This document shows, piece by piece, positions 38,501 to 50,500 of a stretch of 64,000 nt of DNA; position 1 is the first letter of the stretch, and each line of letters opens with the position of its first letter. Under the pieces are notes generated by a model. It was not told the origin of the DNA. It was given only the letters and a program-made list of their open reading frames with translations, and did no database searches. Both the position numbers and the translations under genes were made by a program. This DNA is from Amycolatopsis pithecellobii (GTDB lineage Bacteria > Actinomycetota > Actinomycetes > Mycobacteriales > Pseudonocardiaceae): NCBI RefSeq assembly GCF_009707865.1, contig NZ_WMBA01000021.1, forward strand, positions 41,924 to 105,923. The letters are read 5' to 3'.

Positions 38501-41500
38501 GGGCTCAGCTCAGCGGGATGCGGTCGCTCAACACCGGCGGCGTCCATGTGGACCGGATGCGCAACGTCACCAGCACCGCCTCGGCCAAGGCCGCCACCAC
38601 GACCGTGCGCCAGTTCACCCAGAACTCCAGCGCGCTGGGGACGGGCGTCAGCAACCACAACGCCTCGGGGATCATCGCCGCTAACCGGCGTGAGGTGGTC
38701 AAGAACGAGGACGGGCCGCGCAGTTCGTCGCAGGAGGTGCGGGCCGACCTGGTGCTGGAGATCTCCCACGGCGGCAAGAGCCGCTGGGTGACCGGCACGG
38801 TCTATCTGCGGGCGCGGGATCTGGATGTGCTCGGCCGTGGGCTGGACGGCCCGGTGCACAACGAGACGTTCTTCGATGTTCCCGCCATCTTGCACCAGCT
38901 GGGGCAGGACCCCGGCGTGCTGACCATGTCCGAAGGTGTGCGCCCCGCGCTGGCCGGGTTCGTCCGGGGCGACGGGGCGGCGACCGGTGAGCCGGCGCAT
39001 CTGTGGCTGGACGTCACGCAGTTCGGCGACCGGGCCGCGACGAACGCCATGGTCCTGGCCGCGGGGGCGGCCCGCGACGCACGCCGGCCGGTCGAGCTGT
39101 CGTTGCGTGGCACCGACGGCGTCAGGCATATCCGGCTGGACGACCAGGGCCGCCTTGACTCCGATGACGGCCATGCGCGGCGCGCCTGGCTGAACCTGAC
39201 CCATCCGCTGTACTCCCCGCAGGCGCACGGCAGGCAGAACCTCAGGGTGGCCGACGAGAGGCTCGACGCGCTCAGGAAGCAGCAGCAACACCTCCGGCGC
39301 AGGGCGAACGCCGCGAGCCCCGGGTTGCAAGCCGAACTTTCGATGGCGCTGAACGGGCTGGACACGCAGGTCCGCGAGTGGGAACAGCAGCGGCAACGCG
39401 CACTGTGGGCAGTCGGGGACCGGCGGCCCTACGACGATTTCCTGGCGGCGCATGACGCGGCGGGGCTCGGTGTCCGGCCGAAGGCGGTGACCACCGCGAT
39501 GTCCGCGTTGCCGGTGATCGGCGGCAAGGACAACCACCTGCACCCGTTCCGCCAGCCGCTCGCCGACGAACCAGGCTCACCCGAAATCCCGCCGGGCTCG
39601 ACGGTGTCGGCCGAGAACTTCCGCGGTGACCCGGACGGCGAGGCCCGGTACGTGGCGCGCTTCTACCCCAAGCTGTCCCTGGTGAGTCAGCGGGTGCGCG
39701 ACGCGGGTGTGGCCCCGTTCGGCTGCCTTCCGGCCGTGATCAACCTGTACAACGCGATGAACTCCGCGCGGTTCGGTACCGGGGTGCACTCGGGTGGCGT
39801 GCCGATCGTCGGGCTGGCTCCGGCGACGGTGCTGGAACAGGCCGTCGGCTCGGCCTTCGAGCTGATGCGCGACGGCGCCGACGGCGTGGAGCGTTACCTG
39901 CGTTCGCAGTGGCCGGGCGCGCAGGGCGTGCTGGTGACGTCGGGCCGGGACGGGGTCGGCCACGCGATCATGGTGTCGCGCAACCCGGAGACGGGCACCA
40001 TCGACTACCTGGACGCCACGCCGGATCCGCTGGGGATCGCGGCCGGGCTGGGGGAGCGACCGGCGCCCGGGACCAAGGTGTGGTTCATGCCGCTGCCCGA
40101 TCCCCGGGGCGGTAACGCCATCACCCTGAACGGCTGGCCGATCGCGCCGTCGGCGGAGCAGATCCGGCGGGCTGCCTCGATGGCGGATCCTGATCACCGG
40201 CCGGAGTGGGTGGGGATGCCCGCGGCCGACGGCGTGTTCGGCCGGCTGGTTGGCCTGGGCCGGTCCGGGCCGTCCGCCCAGCCACCGGCTTACCGGCCTC
40301 GGTACTCCGACCGGGATGTGGCCACGCACACCCGGACCCTGGGTGTCGACGCCGAGCGGTTCGCGGCGTTGACCGCGCTGAACCTCGACACCGGGCCGGT
40401 GGAGTTGCGCCGGTTCGCCGATCTGATGGGTGATCGCGACGCGGGCCGCGTGATCGATCTGACCACATTGCTCCGGAGCGTCGTGCCGCGCGAGGTCGAG
40501 GCCGTCGCCCGCGATCTCGGGCTGTCCAGCCCCCGGCCGCTGTACCGGGTGGCGGACGCGCTGGGCGAAAGCCCGGCCCGGTTGCGGGTCCTGGGTGCTC
40601 AGCTGCGGCGGATCATCGGGACCGACCGGGCTCGCGCCGAGGCGCTGACCGGGGACCAGGTGGTCACCGGGCTGCTGCGTGAACTGGGCGAGTACGGGGT
40701 GCGCTCGACGAATGACCTCGGCTGGCTGATCGAGGTGGCCAACCGGTCCGAGCAGCCGGGCACGCCGGACCTCGCCGTGCTGCTGCCCGCCGCCGACAGC
40801 CGGCGACAGGTGTCGCTGGAACTGCTGCACGACCTGCCGCCGCAGTATGTGGCGCACGCCCTGGACCGGATCCGGGAAGCGGAGCGGCACGCCGCCGACC
40901 CGGAGGCACTGGCCACCGCGCTCGCGCTGCCGAACGGCCTGGTGCTGCGGCAGGTGGCCGAGCTGCTGGAGGTGGCACGGCAGGCGGACCTGGTGGCGTT
41001 GCGCGCCGATTTCGAGGCGGCGACCCGGCAGGTGGGGACACCCGCCTCGAACGACCCCGCGGAGATCCGGAGGGTCGCCGAGGCGATCGTGGCGGACATG
41101 CGGATCGCGGCCACCCGGCGCGGTCTGGACCTGGGGCACTACGTCAACATGAGCGTGCGATTCGGGTTCCGCATGCCGAAACTCGGCGACATGCTCGCTT
41201 CGGGCCCGCATTTCCGCCGCGTGCTCTGGGCTTTCTTCTCCGGCTCCCACAACGACCGGGCCGAAGACCGGGCCGCCGGCTACATGCAGCTGATGCGGGA
41301 ACGCATCAGGGAGCAGGTCGAGGCCCACCGGGCCATTGCCCAATCGGCCAATGAACCCCTCCCCACTCCGTGGGTGATTTTCTCCTACGCCGACACGGTG
41401 CGGTCGGAGGAGGGGGGCCGGCCACCGGCTGACATCGTGCGATATGGCGTCCGGCGCGAGCGGGATCTGGTGGAACCCGGCGGGCTGCCCTCCTACTGGC

Positions 41501-44500
41501 GGCCGGAAGGCGATCCGCCCGGCTACGAGGAGGCGGCATCATCGAACGATGGTGTCCAGTCGCGGTCGGCCTACTCGCCGCAGGAGATCGCGCGCTGGTC
41601 CAGGTCGCTCGGGATCCCCGAGAGCGAGGTCCAGCGGCTGGACGGGGTCGCCTGGTTCGACCCGGTGGCCATCTCCCGCGTGGCCGAGGAGCTGAAGGTC
41701 GCGCCGGCCCGGGTGGTGAAGCTCAGCGAGACCCTCGGCCGGGTGCCGGCCGATGTCCGGGTGTACGCGCACCGGCTTTCCGGTGTGACACCACAGGATC
41801 TGTTCGGCGTGACCGAGCGGGTCGGGGTCGACTTCCGGTACTTCACTTCGCTGCGGGACTACTTCAGCTACCTCGCCGATGGCACGCTCACCGTGAAGCA
41901 GGCGGCGGACGGCCTGAACGGCCTCGCCGACGCGCTGCATGCTGATACGCCCGAGCTGCGCCAGTGGCACTTCTGGTTGCTGAGCAGGATTTCCCTGGAC
42001 ACCCCGGAGGAGTACCGGGCCGAGACGAACTGGTGGCTCGGTGAGTACCTGGCCCGGCGGCTGGGTATCGAAGACCTCTACAACCAGCACGGGCTCCACA
42101 ACGTCTCCTGGTGGGATTTCCGCGGCGCCAAGAACCTGAGGCGCGAGCTTGGGTTGCGGGGCGAACAGGGCTACCGAGACCTGGTCGACCTCGGTTTCCG
42201 GCTCAACCGGCTTCCGGATGACCTTCCCGTCATCGCGAAGCGGATGGGGCTGCGTGCGGACAATCTCTTCCGGCTGGTCAAGACGTCCTTGTACCCTCGC
42301 CTCGACCCGCAGGCGCTGCCCTATTTCCCGGACCTGCTCGCGAACCTGGCGGGTCCGGCCGACGACAGGACGATCGACAGGCTGGCGGACTCGGTCGAGG
42401 ACCACCTGCAGCCCCTGCTCGAGGCGTTGAACCGGAGTCCCCACTCGGCTCTGATCCCGACCTGGCCGGCCTCCCGCCTTGTCACGTTCCTGGCCGAAGC
42501 CAAGCCGCCGGCAGAGATCGTGCGCACGCCGGACCTGCTCGCCCTGGCCGGCGCCAAGTGGTTCGCCGAGACGAAGCTCGGGATACGTCCGGAAGACCTC
42601 GCCGAGGCCAGTGCGATCGCCCGCGGGCTCGGGTCGCCAAACACCCCTGAATGGCTGGAGGGGCAGACCAGCGCGCTGGGCCACCGGCGGGGCCTCGACC
42701 TGCTGCGCCTGGCCCAGCTGGCGGGCCGCCTGTCCTTACTACCCAACCTTGGCCCCGCCAGGTCGTCGATATCCCTGGACATGGTGGTCGACACCGCGCT
42801 GGCGGTGCGAGCCCACCCGGCCGATATCGGGATCTACCTGAACTCCGGCGAGTTCACGCCACTCGCCGGCGGCGAGCGGCGGACCAGGGTCGAGCGACTG
42901 GCCCGCCAGTACCGGACATGGGCGGCCGGGCACCGCGCGCGGCTCGAAGTGACCGACGCGGTTCCGATGCAGCAGATCGGCATCTGGCTGGACCGAGCCG
43001 GAACGAACTTCCAGGCGCTGAGCCAGATGACCCCCCAGCAGGCGGCGCGGGCGCTCAGCGAGACCGAGCATGTCGACTACGCGAACACCGGCCGGGATCT
43101 GCGTGAGCTCGTCGACCCCGGGACCGAGGTCATCACGGCGGCGAGTTTCCGCACACCCGAGGATGCCCGGCGGTTCGCCGACTGGTTCTACCCCCAGCTC
43201 GTGGACGTGAACCGGGCCAGGTACGAGAGTGGCGAATCCGGCTACCAGCAGAACTGCGTGGTCGCCGTGGTGCAGGGGCACAACGCGATCCACGCGGAGC
43301 ACCTCGCCGACACCAGCGGTTCCTGGACGGCCGCGCCGACCGACGGCCCGCTTCCGGTCGAGCGCGTCGAAGAGGCGTTCGGGTCCAGGTACCAGCTGAT
43401 GCCCGGCGGCATCGACGCCGTGGTCGACCACCTGCGCGCGCAGATGCCGGGAACCCAGGGTTCGCTGCTGCTGCGTGGTGACGACGGCGTCGGGCACATC
43501 CTCAACGTGCACCACCACGCCTTGATCGGCACGGTCACCTTCATGGACTCCGTGACCGGGTTGCCCGCGGTCCTTCCCGCGAATCCGGATCGGGTGTGGT
43601 TCATGCAGCACCCGAGGACGAGCACGCCGGTCCCGCCGCCGTCCACGGCACGCGATGCCGACCCGTACGCCGGGGCGACGGGCGCCGATCTACGGCCGCG
43701 CGTGGCCGGCGATGCGTCGGTCCTGCCCTCGTTCGGCGGTTCGCGCACGATTCCGGTACCCGAGGTGCCCTCTGCGGTGCTCTTCGAAACCGCCGACGGG
43801 CAGCTGATGGAGCTGCCCAAGGGACAGGACGGCACCAGGGAAACGGACCCGCTGCGGTCCATTGAGGACAGTCTGCCGCTGTTCTCCCGTGACCGGGTCA
43901 ATCCGGTGCTGATCGATCTGGACGCCTCGCCGTCCACGTCGCAGACCGGTCACGGGCTGCCCCCGACGTCGGTCAAGAGGCCGGGTCTCGCCGAGCGGCT
44001 GATCGACCTGGCGGCCAACGGCCTCGACGGGCATCGCTTCCAGATCGCGGTGCGCTACCAGGGGCTGCGCGCCCCGCGGGTCACGACCGTTGACGAGCAT
44101 GGCAACCGGTCCGTCGTGCCGTCGGAGCAGGTGCTGCGGGCTTCCGAGTCGGCGATCGACCGGATGCGCGCCGCCGGCATCGACGTGCAGGCCGCGGAGT
44201 TGCGGCCCGCGGCGCTCGCCGAGGCGGACGCCCCCGCACCGGGCGACCCCGCGGCCGACCCGGTGATCGCCTGGGGAGCTGCCCGCGACGGTGTGGTCGG
44301 CCTGGTGCATATCGATCCGTTCCCGCAGGAAAGCCTCGACGCCTTCCGCGGTGAACTCACCGGCGCGGTGCGCGACCACGTCCGCCGCGATGACCGGCCG
44401 GTGCCGGACGACATCGAGGACGTCGTCTCGGCCAAGCTGGGTACCTACCTGGATCCCGCGTGGGTCGAGGAGCGCATGCCGTATCTGCGCAGCGGTCGCG

Positions 44501-47500
44501 GTGACCACGTGGACGTCGAGGTCGACGGGCGGCGTTACCGGGTGCGGCTGCGGGTGGCGCTGGCCGATCCGGAACCGAGCACCACCCAGCCCGCGCACGA
44601 TCCGGGACAGGACGGCCAGCGACCGCTGTTGAAGCTGGAGAAGCGGTCCGTGGCGGCCACCGAGTCCCGCGACGACGCCGCCACCACGAACTTCCGGTCC
44701 TTCGCGATCCCGGGGCTGCCGTCCTGGGAGGTCGCGTCCGGCCCGGTCGCCGCGGTGCACTTCACGCCGCAGCTCGCCGTCACGCACAACCAGACCTCGA
44801 CGAGTTCGAGCGCCGCTTCCCGGCTCATGCACCTGGTGGTCATGCGCAGCCGTGAGAACTCCAAGGCCTACGACTTCCGGCTCGAGTGGCAGTACCGGAT
44901 CGAGTCCATTGAGGACGGTGCGCGGGAATCGCGGGATGAGTTCCAGCCGTGGCAGGACGCCGACACACATGGCGTGACCCGCGCCGTGGTGCCGGACCAC
45001 CTGACCGAGGCGAACGCGCCGGTGGCGGATCCGGCCGACCCGGCGACGCAGCCGGTGGATTCCCTCGACGACATCCCGCTCTACTCGCTGGACGCGGTCA
45101 AGGATCCCGGCCGCCTCCTGGAGGAGGTGACCACCGGTTTCCGGACCGAATTCGCCGGGCTGTCGGAGCAGTCCCGGCACACGGTGGAGAACTTCCTTTC
45201 GGAGAAGGCACAGCGCGCGCATTTCCCGTTGATGAACGGGAAGGTGGGGCCGAGTTTCCTCGACGGTGACCACTCCCCGTTGATGCGTGACGGCGGGTAC
45301 GTGTCGCCGACCTTGTTCGACGAGAACGGGGTGCCGATCGGGGTCCTGCAGGTCACCGCCGAGGTCGGGGAGTTCCGCCCGGTGCACACCAGCACCAAGG
45401 TGATGATGGAGAACTACGTCCTTCGCGGGGTGCGCACCCAGGGCTCGGTGTCGGTGGCCAACAGCCTCGACATCGGCGGGGGCATCGGTATCGACTTCAC
45501 CGGGGCCACCGGCGCGGGACACCCGGATGCGGCCGGTCACCTGAACGGCGAGGTCAAGTTCCACTACGACTACAGCCAGACCAATACCCGTTCGCTGGAG
45601 TCGGGTGGGACCGCGTCCCTGGCGCATTCGCTGAAGTCCGCGAACCCGCATTTCCTGTCCGATACGGATCTGCGGTACAAGGTGACGCTGATCCGTCCCG
45701 GTAAGGCGCCTGAGGTGCGTGACCTGGGCGCCTGGGCCGATGGCGCACGGATGCGGGTGCACAGCAAGGCTTTGGCGCAGGGCATCGAAAACCCGCCGCC
45801 CCGTTACCTGCCGGAGGAAATCAGGCGGCTGCGTTACCTGGGGTTGTCCTCGACCACGAACAAGATCAAGGGCACGGAGCAGTTGTTCGACCGGGCGGCG
45901 CGCTGGCTGACCGACGCCGGGTATCTGCCGTCCGAGACCGAGGTCTCCAACCCCGCCGTGCAGGCGGCGCAGTTGGAGAACTTCCGCCGGTTCGTGTCGA
46001 TGCGGTCGGATCTGGGGCTGCGTTCCGCGATGGACGAAGCGGTTGACGGTGGGCATTCGATGTGGTTCGACAAGCCCACCACGACCGGTGTGGAGCGGGT
46101 CGAACTGCGGCTCGGTGCGCGGTCCGGCACGGGGGAGCCGGCGCATCAGCGGACGGTCGAGAACGTCCAGATCATCAACTGGAGCAACACCACGGCCGCC
46201 GCGAACGACAGTCGCGGTCACCAGGCCGAGCACACCGGCGGCGTGGCGGCCGGGGTCGGCGGCCCGATCCGGGTGAAGCGACTGCAGGGCACCATCGCGC
46301 CGCTGGACCTGGCCGGCTGGACGTCGGGCGGGACCACGAAGTCGAACGGTCAGGGGCCGGTTTACGAGCAGGCGCTGCTCAGCGCGGGTGCCCAGAAGCT
46401 GGACGTCTTCGATGTGCCGCTGGCGTTCTCCCTGGATCTGCACACGATCAGCTCGGATGTCCCCGAGGTCCGGTTCGCCGAGGACGCGCTGACCGACGAG
46501 GAGGGCGCGGCCGGGACGCGGCCGTGGGACGACGGCTCGATGGAACTGTGGTTGCCGCAGCAGCGCACCACCGGCACCGACCCCGGTCCGCTGGCACTGG
46601 CATTGCCGGCGACCGTCCGGCTCGGTGACGACGCGGCCGTGCGCCAGTTGCAGGGGCTGGGATACCGGGCGCCGCACGACGCGTTCGTCGACATGATGGC
46701 CGGTTCCGGGGAACTGATTCAGGCTTTCCGCGACGTGATCGCCGGCCGCTACGACAACCTGCCGTCCGGGGTGCGCCAGCCGGTGCTCCGCCCGGCGGAG
46801 CCGGCCGAACGCGGCACGCTGTCGCGCATCGCGCACGGCGCCGACCCGAACCACGCCGGCTCCATGGTTCAGCAGCTCGGCCGCGAGGGGCTGACGCCGG
46901 CCAAGCTGATCGCCAACGGGCCGCAGATCCTGGACGGGGTGCACACCGTCGAGCACCTGGCGAGCTCCGGTCTGCTGACCGACTCGGTCGCGGCCATCGA
47001 GCTCGAGGCCTACCTCGGTGAGCCGGAGCTGGTGACCAATCCGGAGTTCCGCGAGTCCGACCACGGCGGGTTCCCCGGCTACCTCGAGACCGATGTCTAC
47101 GCGCCCGATTCCACCTCACTGGAGCGGCATGAGGACCGCAACGGTCAGCTCGGCGTCTCCGGTCAGCTCGGCTGGCACTTCGGCTCGCAAGGGGGGCCCG
47201 ACAACGGCAGGCTCAACGGCACCGGCGGCGGGGACAACGCGCCGACCAGGAACGACAACGGCAAGACGTCGCTGAGCTACCGCCACCGGGTCACCCGGGC
47301 CTGGGGCCGGAAGACGGCGTCCAGCGATGGCACGCAAACCCAGGTCAACCGGGTTTCGGCCGAGGACGACCGGATGTTCCGCTTCGCCTCGGACGTCCAC
47401 TATGTCCTGACGGTCAAGCGAGGGACGCGTAACTTCGCGGCCAACATGGCCGGTGTCGGGCCGCAGCAGGACGTCAAGGTGATCGTCAGCGTGCCGCGCG

Positions 47501-50500
47501 GTGCGCAGCTCGTGCTGACCGGCCACCAGGTCCGCAAGCACGCCACCCGGCTCGGCCCGGACGCCCTCATGCTCGCCGCCACCCCCGGTGCCCTCCCGGA
47601 GGAGGGCGAAGCGCGGTACCTGCCCGAGCGCTTCCGGGCGGGGGACGGGATGGGCCTCGGTGCGGTCACCGAGGTGCGGACCGCGGGCCGGGGGCGGGCG
47701 AACTTCCGGCGGGACGCGGTCGATCTCGTGGAGCGGAACACCCCCGGTGTGCTGACCGAGGGTCACTCCGCCCATGTGCCCGGGTTGAAGGCCCGCCTGT
47801 CCGACAACACCTCGCCGGTGGGAATGCGGGGACTCGTCGCCCGTGGCGCGCATGGCCGGCAGACCGTGTACTACATCCACCAGCACTCCGGCGGCGCGGA
47901 GCTCATCGAGCTCGAGTTCACCGCCGGCCCCGATACCCGGCGGCTCGACCACATCATCGGGCACGAGCTGAACTCGAACCCGGGTGCGGACAACGGCGTG
48001 GAGACCTACGCCGCGCACGGGAGCAACCACGCGGAGCTGTCCTCCAGCCGCAACGTGGTCACCAGCGACGTCAACACGCTCGACTTCAACTACCCCGGGG
48101 ACAGCGGTAGCCGGGTCACCGCGCTGGTGCGGGTGCAGCGGTCCTCCGGGCAGAACCGTGGCCTGAACATCGAGGACCGCACGGCGCTGCGCACCCCGAA
48201 GGCGACCGAGTTCGACGTGCCGCATGTGCTGCGCGTCAAGATCCGCCGCAAGCCCATGGACGGGGCCCTGCTCGGGTTGCTGAACCGGGTCGGCCCCACG
48301 CTGGTGGACGCGACCTACGGCGCCGCCCAGCGCTGGCTGGGCGTCGCGCCGGCCGACTCCCGTTCCCGGGGCGCACTGGCGACGCTGCGGTTCGCGACTT
48401 CGGAGACCGAGCCCGCCACCGTGGGCACGCCGGCGCCGCCGATCAAGGACCGGCTCACCCCCGCCGTGCTGGACACGGATCCCACGGCGGCGAACTGGCA
48501 GCCGCCGCACGCGATCCTCGACATGGACAACGGTGCCGCCGCGGTGCGCCAGAAGCCCGACCCGAACCGGTTCCGGTTGCACTACGACTTCGGCGTGCAC
48601 ACCTACAGCGCCATCGACCAGTTCCACGAAGCGCTGCGCCAGGTCGCCCCGGCCCTGGTCCCGGAGGGGTCGCGGTTGTGGAGTTCGGAGGAGAACGCCG
48701 CGAAGCAGCTCACCGAGATGATCCGCCGCGGCACCGTCACGGTGTCCAACGACCGCGGCGAGTTCGGCTTGGACTCGGGCGCCCCCGGGACGGGCGTCAG
48801 CGTCACCGCCCACCTCAGCGGGATGCGCCTGCTCAACACCGGCGGCATCCACGTGGACCGGATGCGCAACGCCACCGGCAATTCCTCGGCCAACAGCGCC
48901 ACCACGATCATCCCGGACGTGAGCTACCAGCAGAACGCCCACAACGACATCGGGCTCAACGCCACCGTCATCGGCGCCGACCGTAGTGGCCACGCCCCCG
49001 CCGGGCTCGTCAGCGCCAACCGGCGTGACATCGTCAAGAACGAGAACGGGCCGCGTAGTTCGTCGCAGGAGGTGCGGGCCGACCTGGTGCTCCAGGTCAG
49101 CGACGGCACCAGCACCCGCTGGGTGACCGGCACGGTGTATCTGCGTGCCCGGGATCTGGATGTGCTCGGCCGGGGCCTGGACACGCCGGTGCACAACGAG
49201 ACGTTCATCGACCTGCCCGCCGTGTACCACGAACTGGGCCTGCTGCCCGGGAGCCTGGTCATGCCCGAGGACCTGCTCGCCACGGTGACCGGGTACGTGT
49301 GGGGTGACGAGGGGCCGAGCGCGCACGGCGAGCCGGCGCACCTGTGGCTCGACACCACGCAGTTCGCTGGGCGGGCCGCGGCGAACGCCATGATCCTGGC
49401 CGCCACGGCGGCGCGGGAGGCGAGCAGGCCGGTCGAGCTGTCGTTGCGTGGTCTCGACGGGGTCCGCCACATCCGGCTGGACGAGCAGGGCCGGCTGGCC
49501 GCCGACAACGACGCCGCCCGGCTCGCCTGGCGGGACCTGACCGATCCCGAGCGTTCGGCGCAAGCTCGCGGCAGCCGCCTCTTCACCGAAGCCGAGGAGG
49601 CGCTGAGGGAGCTCGGGACGCGGCGCGCCGAGGTTCAACACCGGTGGTGGACCTCCGCCGACGATGGGGAGCGCGCCGGATTCATCCGCGAGCTGTCCGC
49701 GCTGGAGGAGGAGATTCGCGGACAGCAAACCCGGCGGCAGAACGGCATCCGGCTGGCCGCCGGCTCGCGGGCCTACGAGGCTTTCCTGGCGGCACACGAC
49801 GCGGCGGGGCTCGGTGTCCGGCGGGCGGCGGTTACCACCACGATGTCCACGATCCCGGCGGTCGGCGGCCGGAACGGGCACCAGCATCCGCTGCGGCAGG
49901 ACGCGTCCAATGGCATCCCGGCGCGGCCGGAACTGGCACGAGGCGGTGTGGTGTCAGCGGAAACCTTCCGCGACAACCCGGGCGCCGAACGCCGTTACGT
50001 GCGGCGGTTCTACCCGAGCCTGCCGTCGGTGAGCCACCTGGTGACCGCCGGCGGGACGGCCCCGTTCGGCTGCGCCCCGGCCGTGCTCCACCTGTACAAC
50101 GCGATGAACTCGACGCGGTTCGCCGCCGGTGCCCGGCCGCAGCTCGCCCCGGCTCCCGGCCTGGTGCCGGCGACCGTGGTGGAACGGGCGGCCAGGTCGC
50201 ATTTCGAGCTGATGCCGGGCGGTATCGACGCGGTGGAGCGGTATCTGCGTACCCAGGAGCCGGGGACGCAGGGCGCCGTACTGACGCTGACCCAGGAGGG
50301 CATCGGTCACCTCATCACCGCGGTGCGCAATCCGGAGACCGGCTCCATCGACTACCTCGACGCCACGCGGATTCGGGAGGGCGAGCCGGGCGGACTGGGG
50401 GAGCGGCCGACCGGTGCGAGCAAGGTCTGGTTCATGCGGCTGCCCGATCCGGACGGCAGCCGGGGCCTCGAGGTGCCCAGCTGGTCTCCCCGGGAGATCG

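Larger units (their letters stand above)
34003..39591 (+). repeat. Large beta-rich region S1
   Basis: About 1,860 residues, strongly beta-rich and quite unlike the helical modules. It includes Gly/Ser/Thr-rich alternating strands (near 35,110-35,330), TTESRDTSSTTNFRS, SMELWLPQQRTTGTDPG, IGHELNSNSGADNGVEVY and a Ser/Thr-rich strand cluster around 38,540-38,660. It ends in a coiled coil. Duplicated almost colinearly as S2. No family recognised; a receptor-binding, passenger-like or pore-like role are all possible and unproven. Confidence 0.6.
44263..49941 (+). repeat. Large beta-rich region S2
   Basis: About 1,890 residues, colinear copy of S1. It shares TTNFRSFAIPGLPSW, the Gly/Ser-rich strand pairs near 45,420-45,640, RTTGTDPG, NRVSAEDDRMFRFASDV, IGHELNSNPGADNGVETY and SSSQEVRADLVL. 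S2 carries a short insertion near 45,235-45,275 (NGKVGPSFLDGDHS) absent from S1. Ends in a coiled coil. Confidence 0.6.

Noticed and set aside
36805..47064. Long antisense frames at 36805-39543 and 43690-47064
   Set aside because: Both are in-register shadows over S1 and S2. They look similar to each other only because the sense strands are duplicated.
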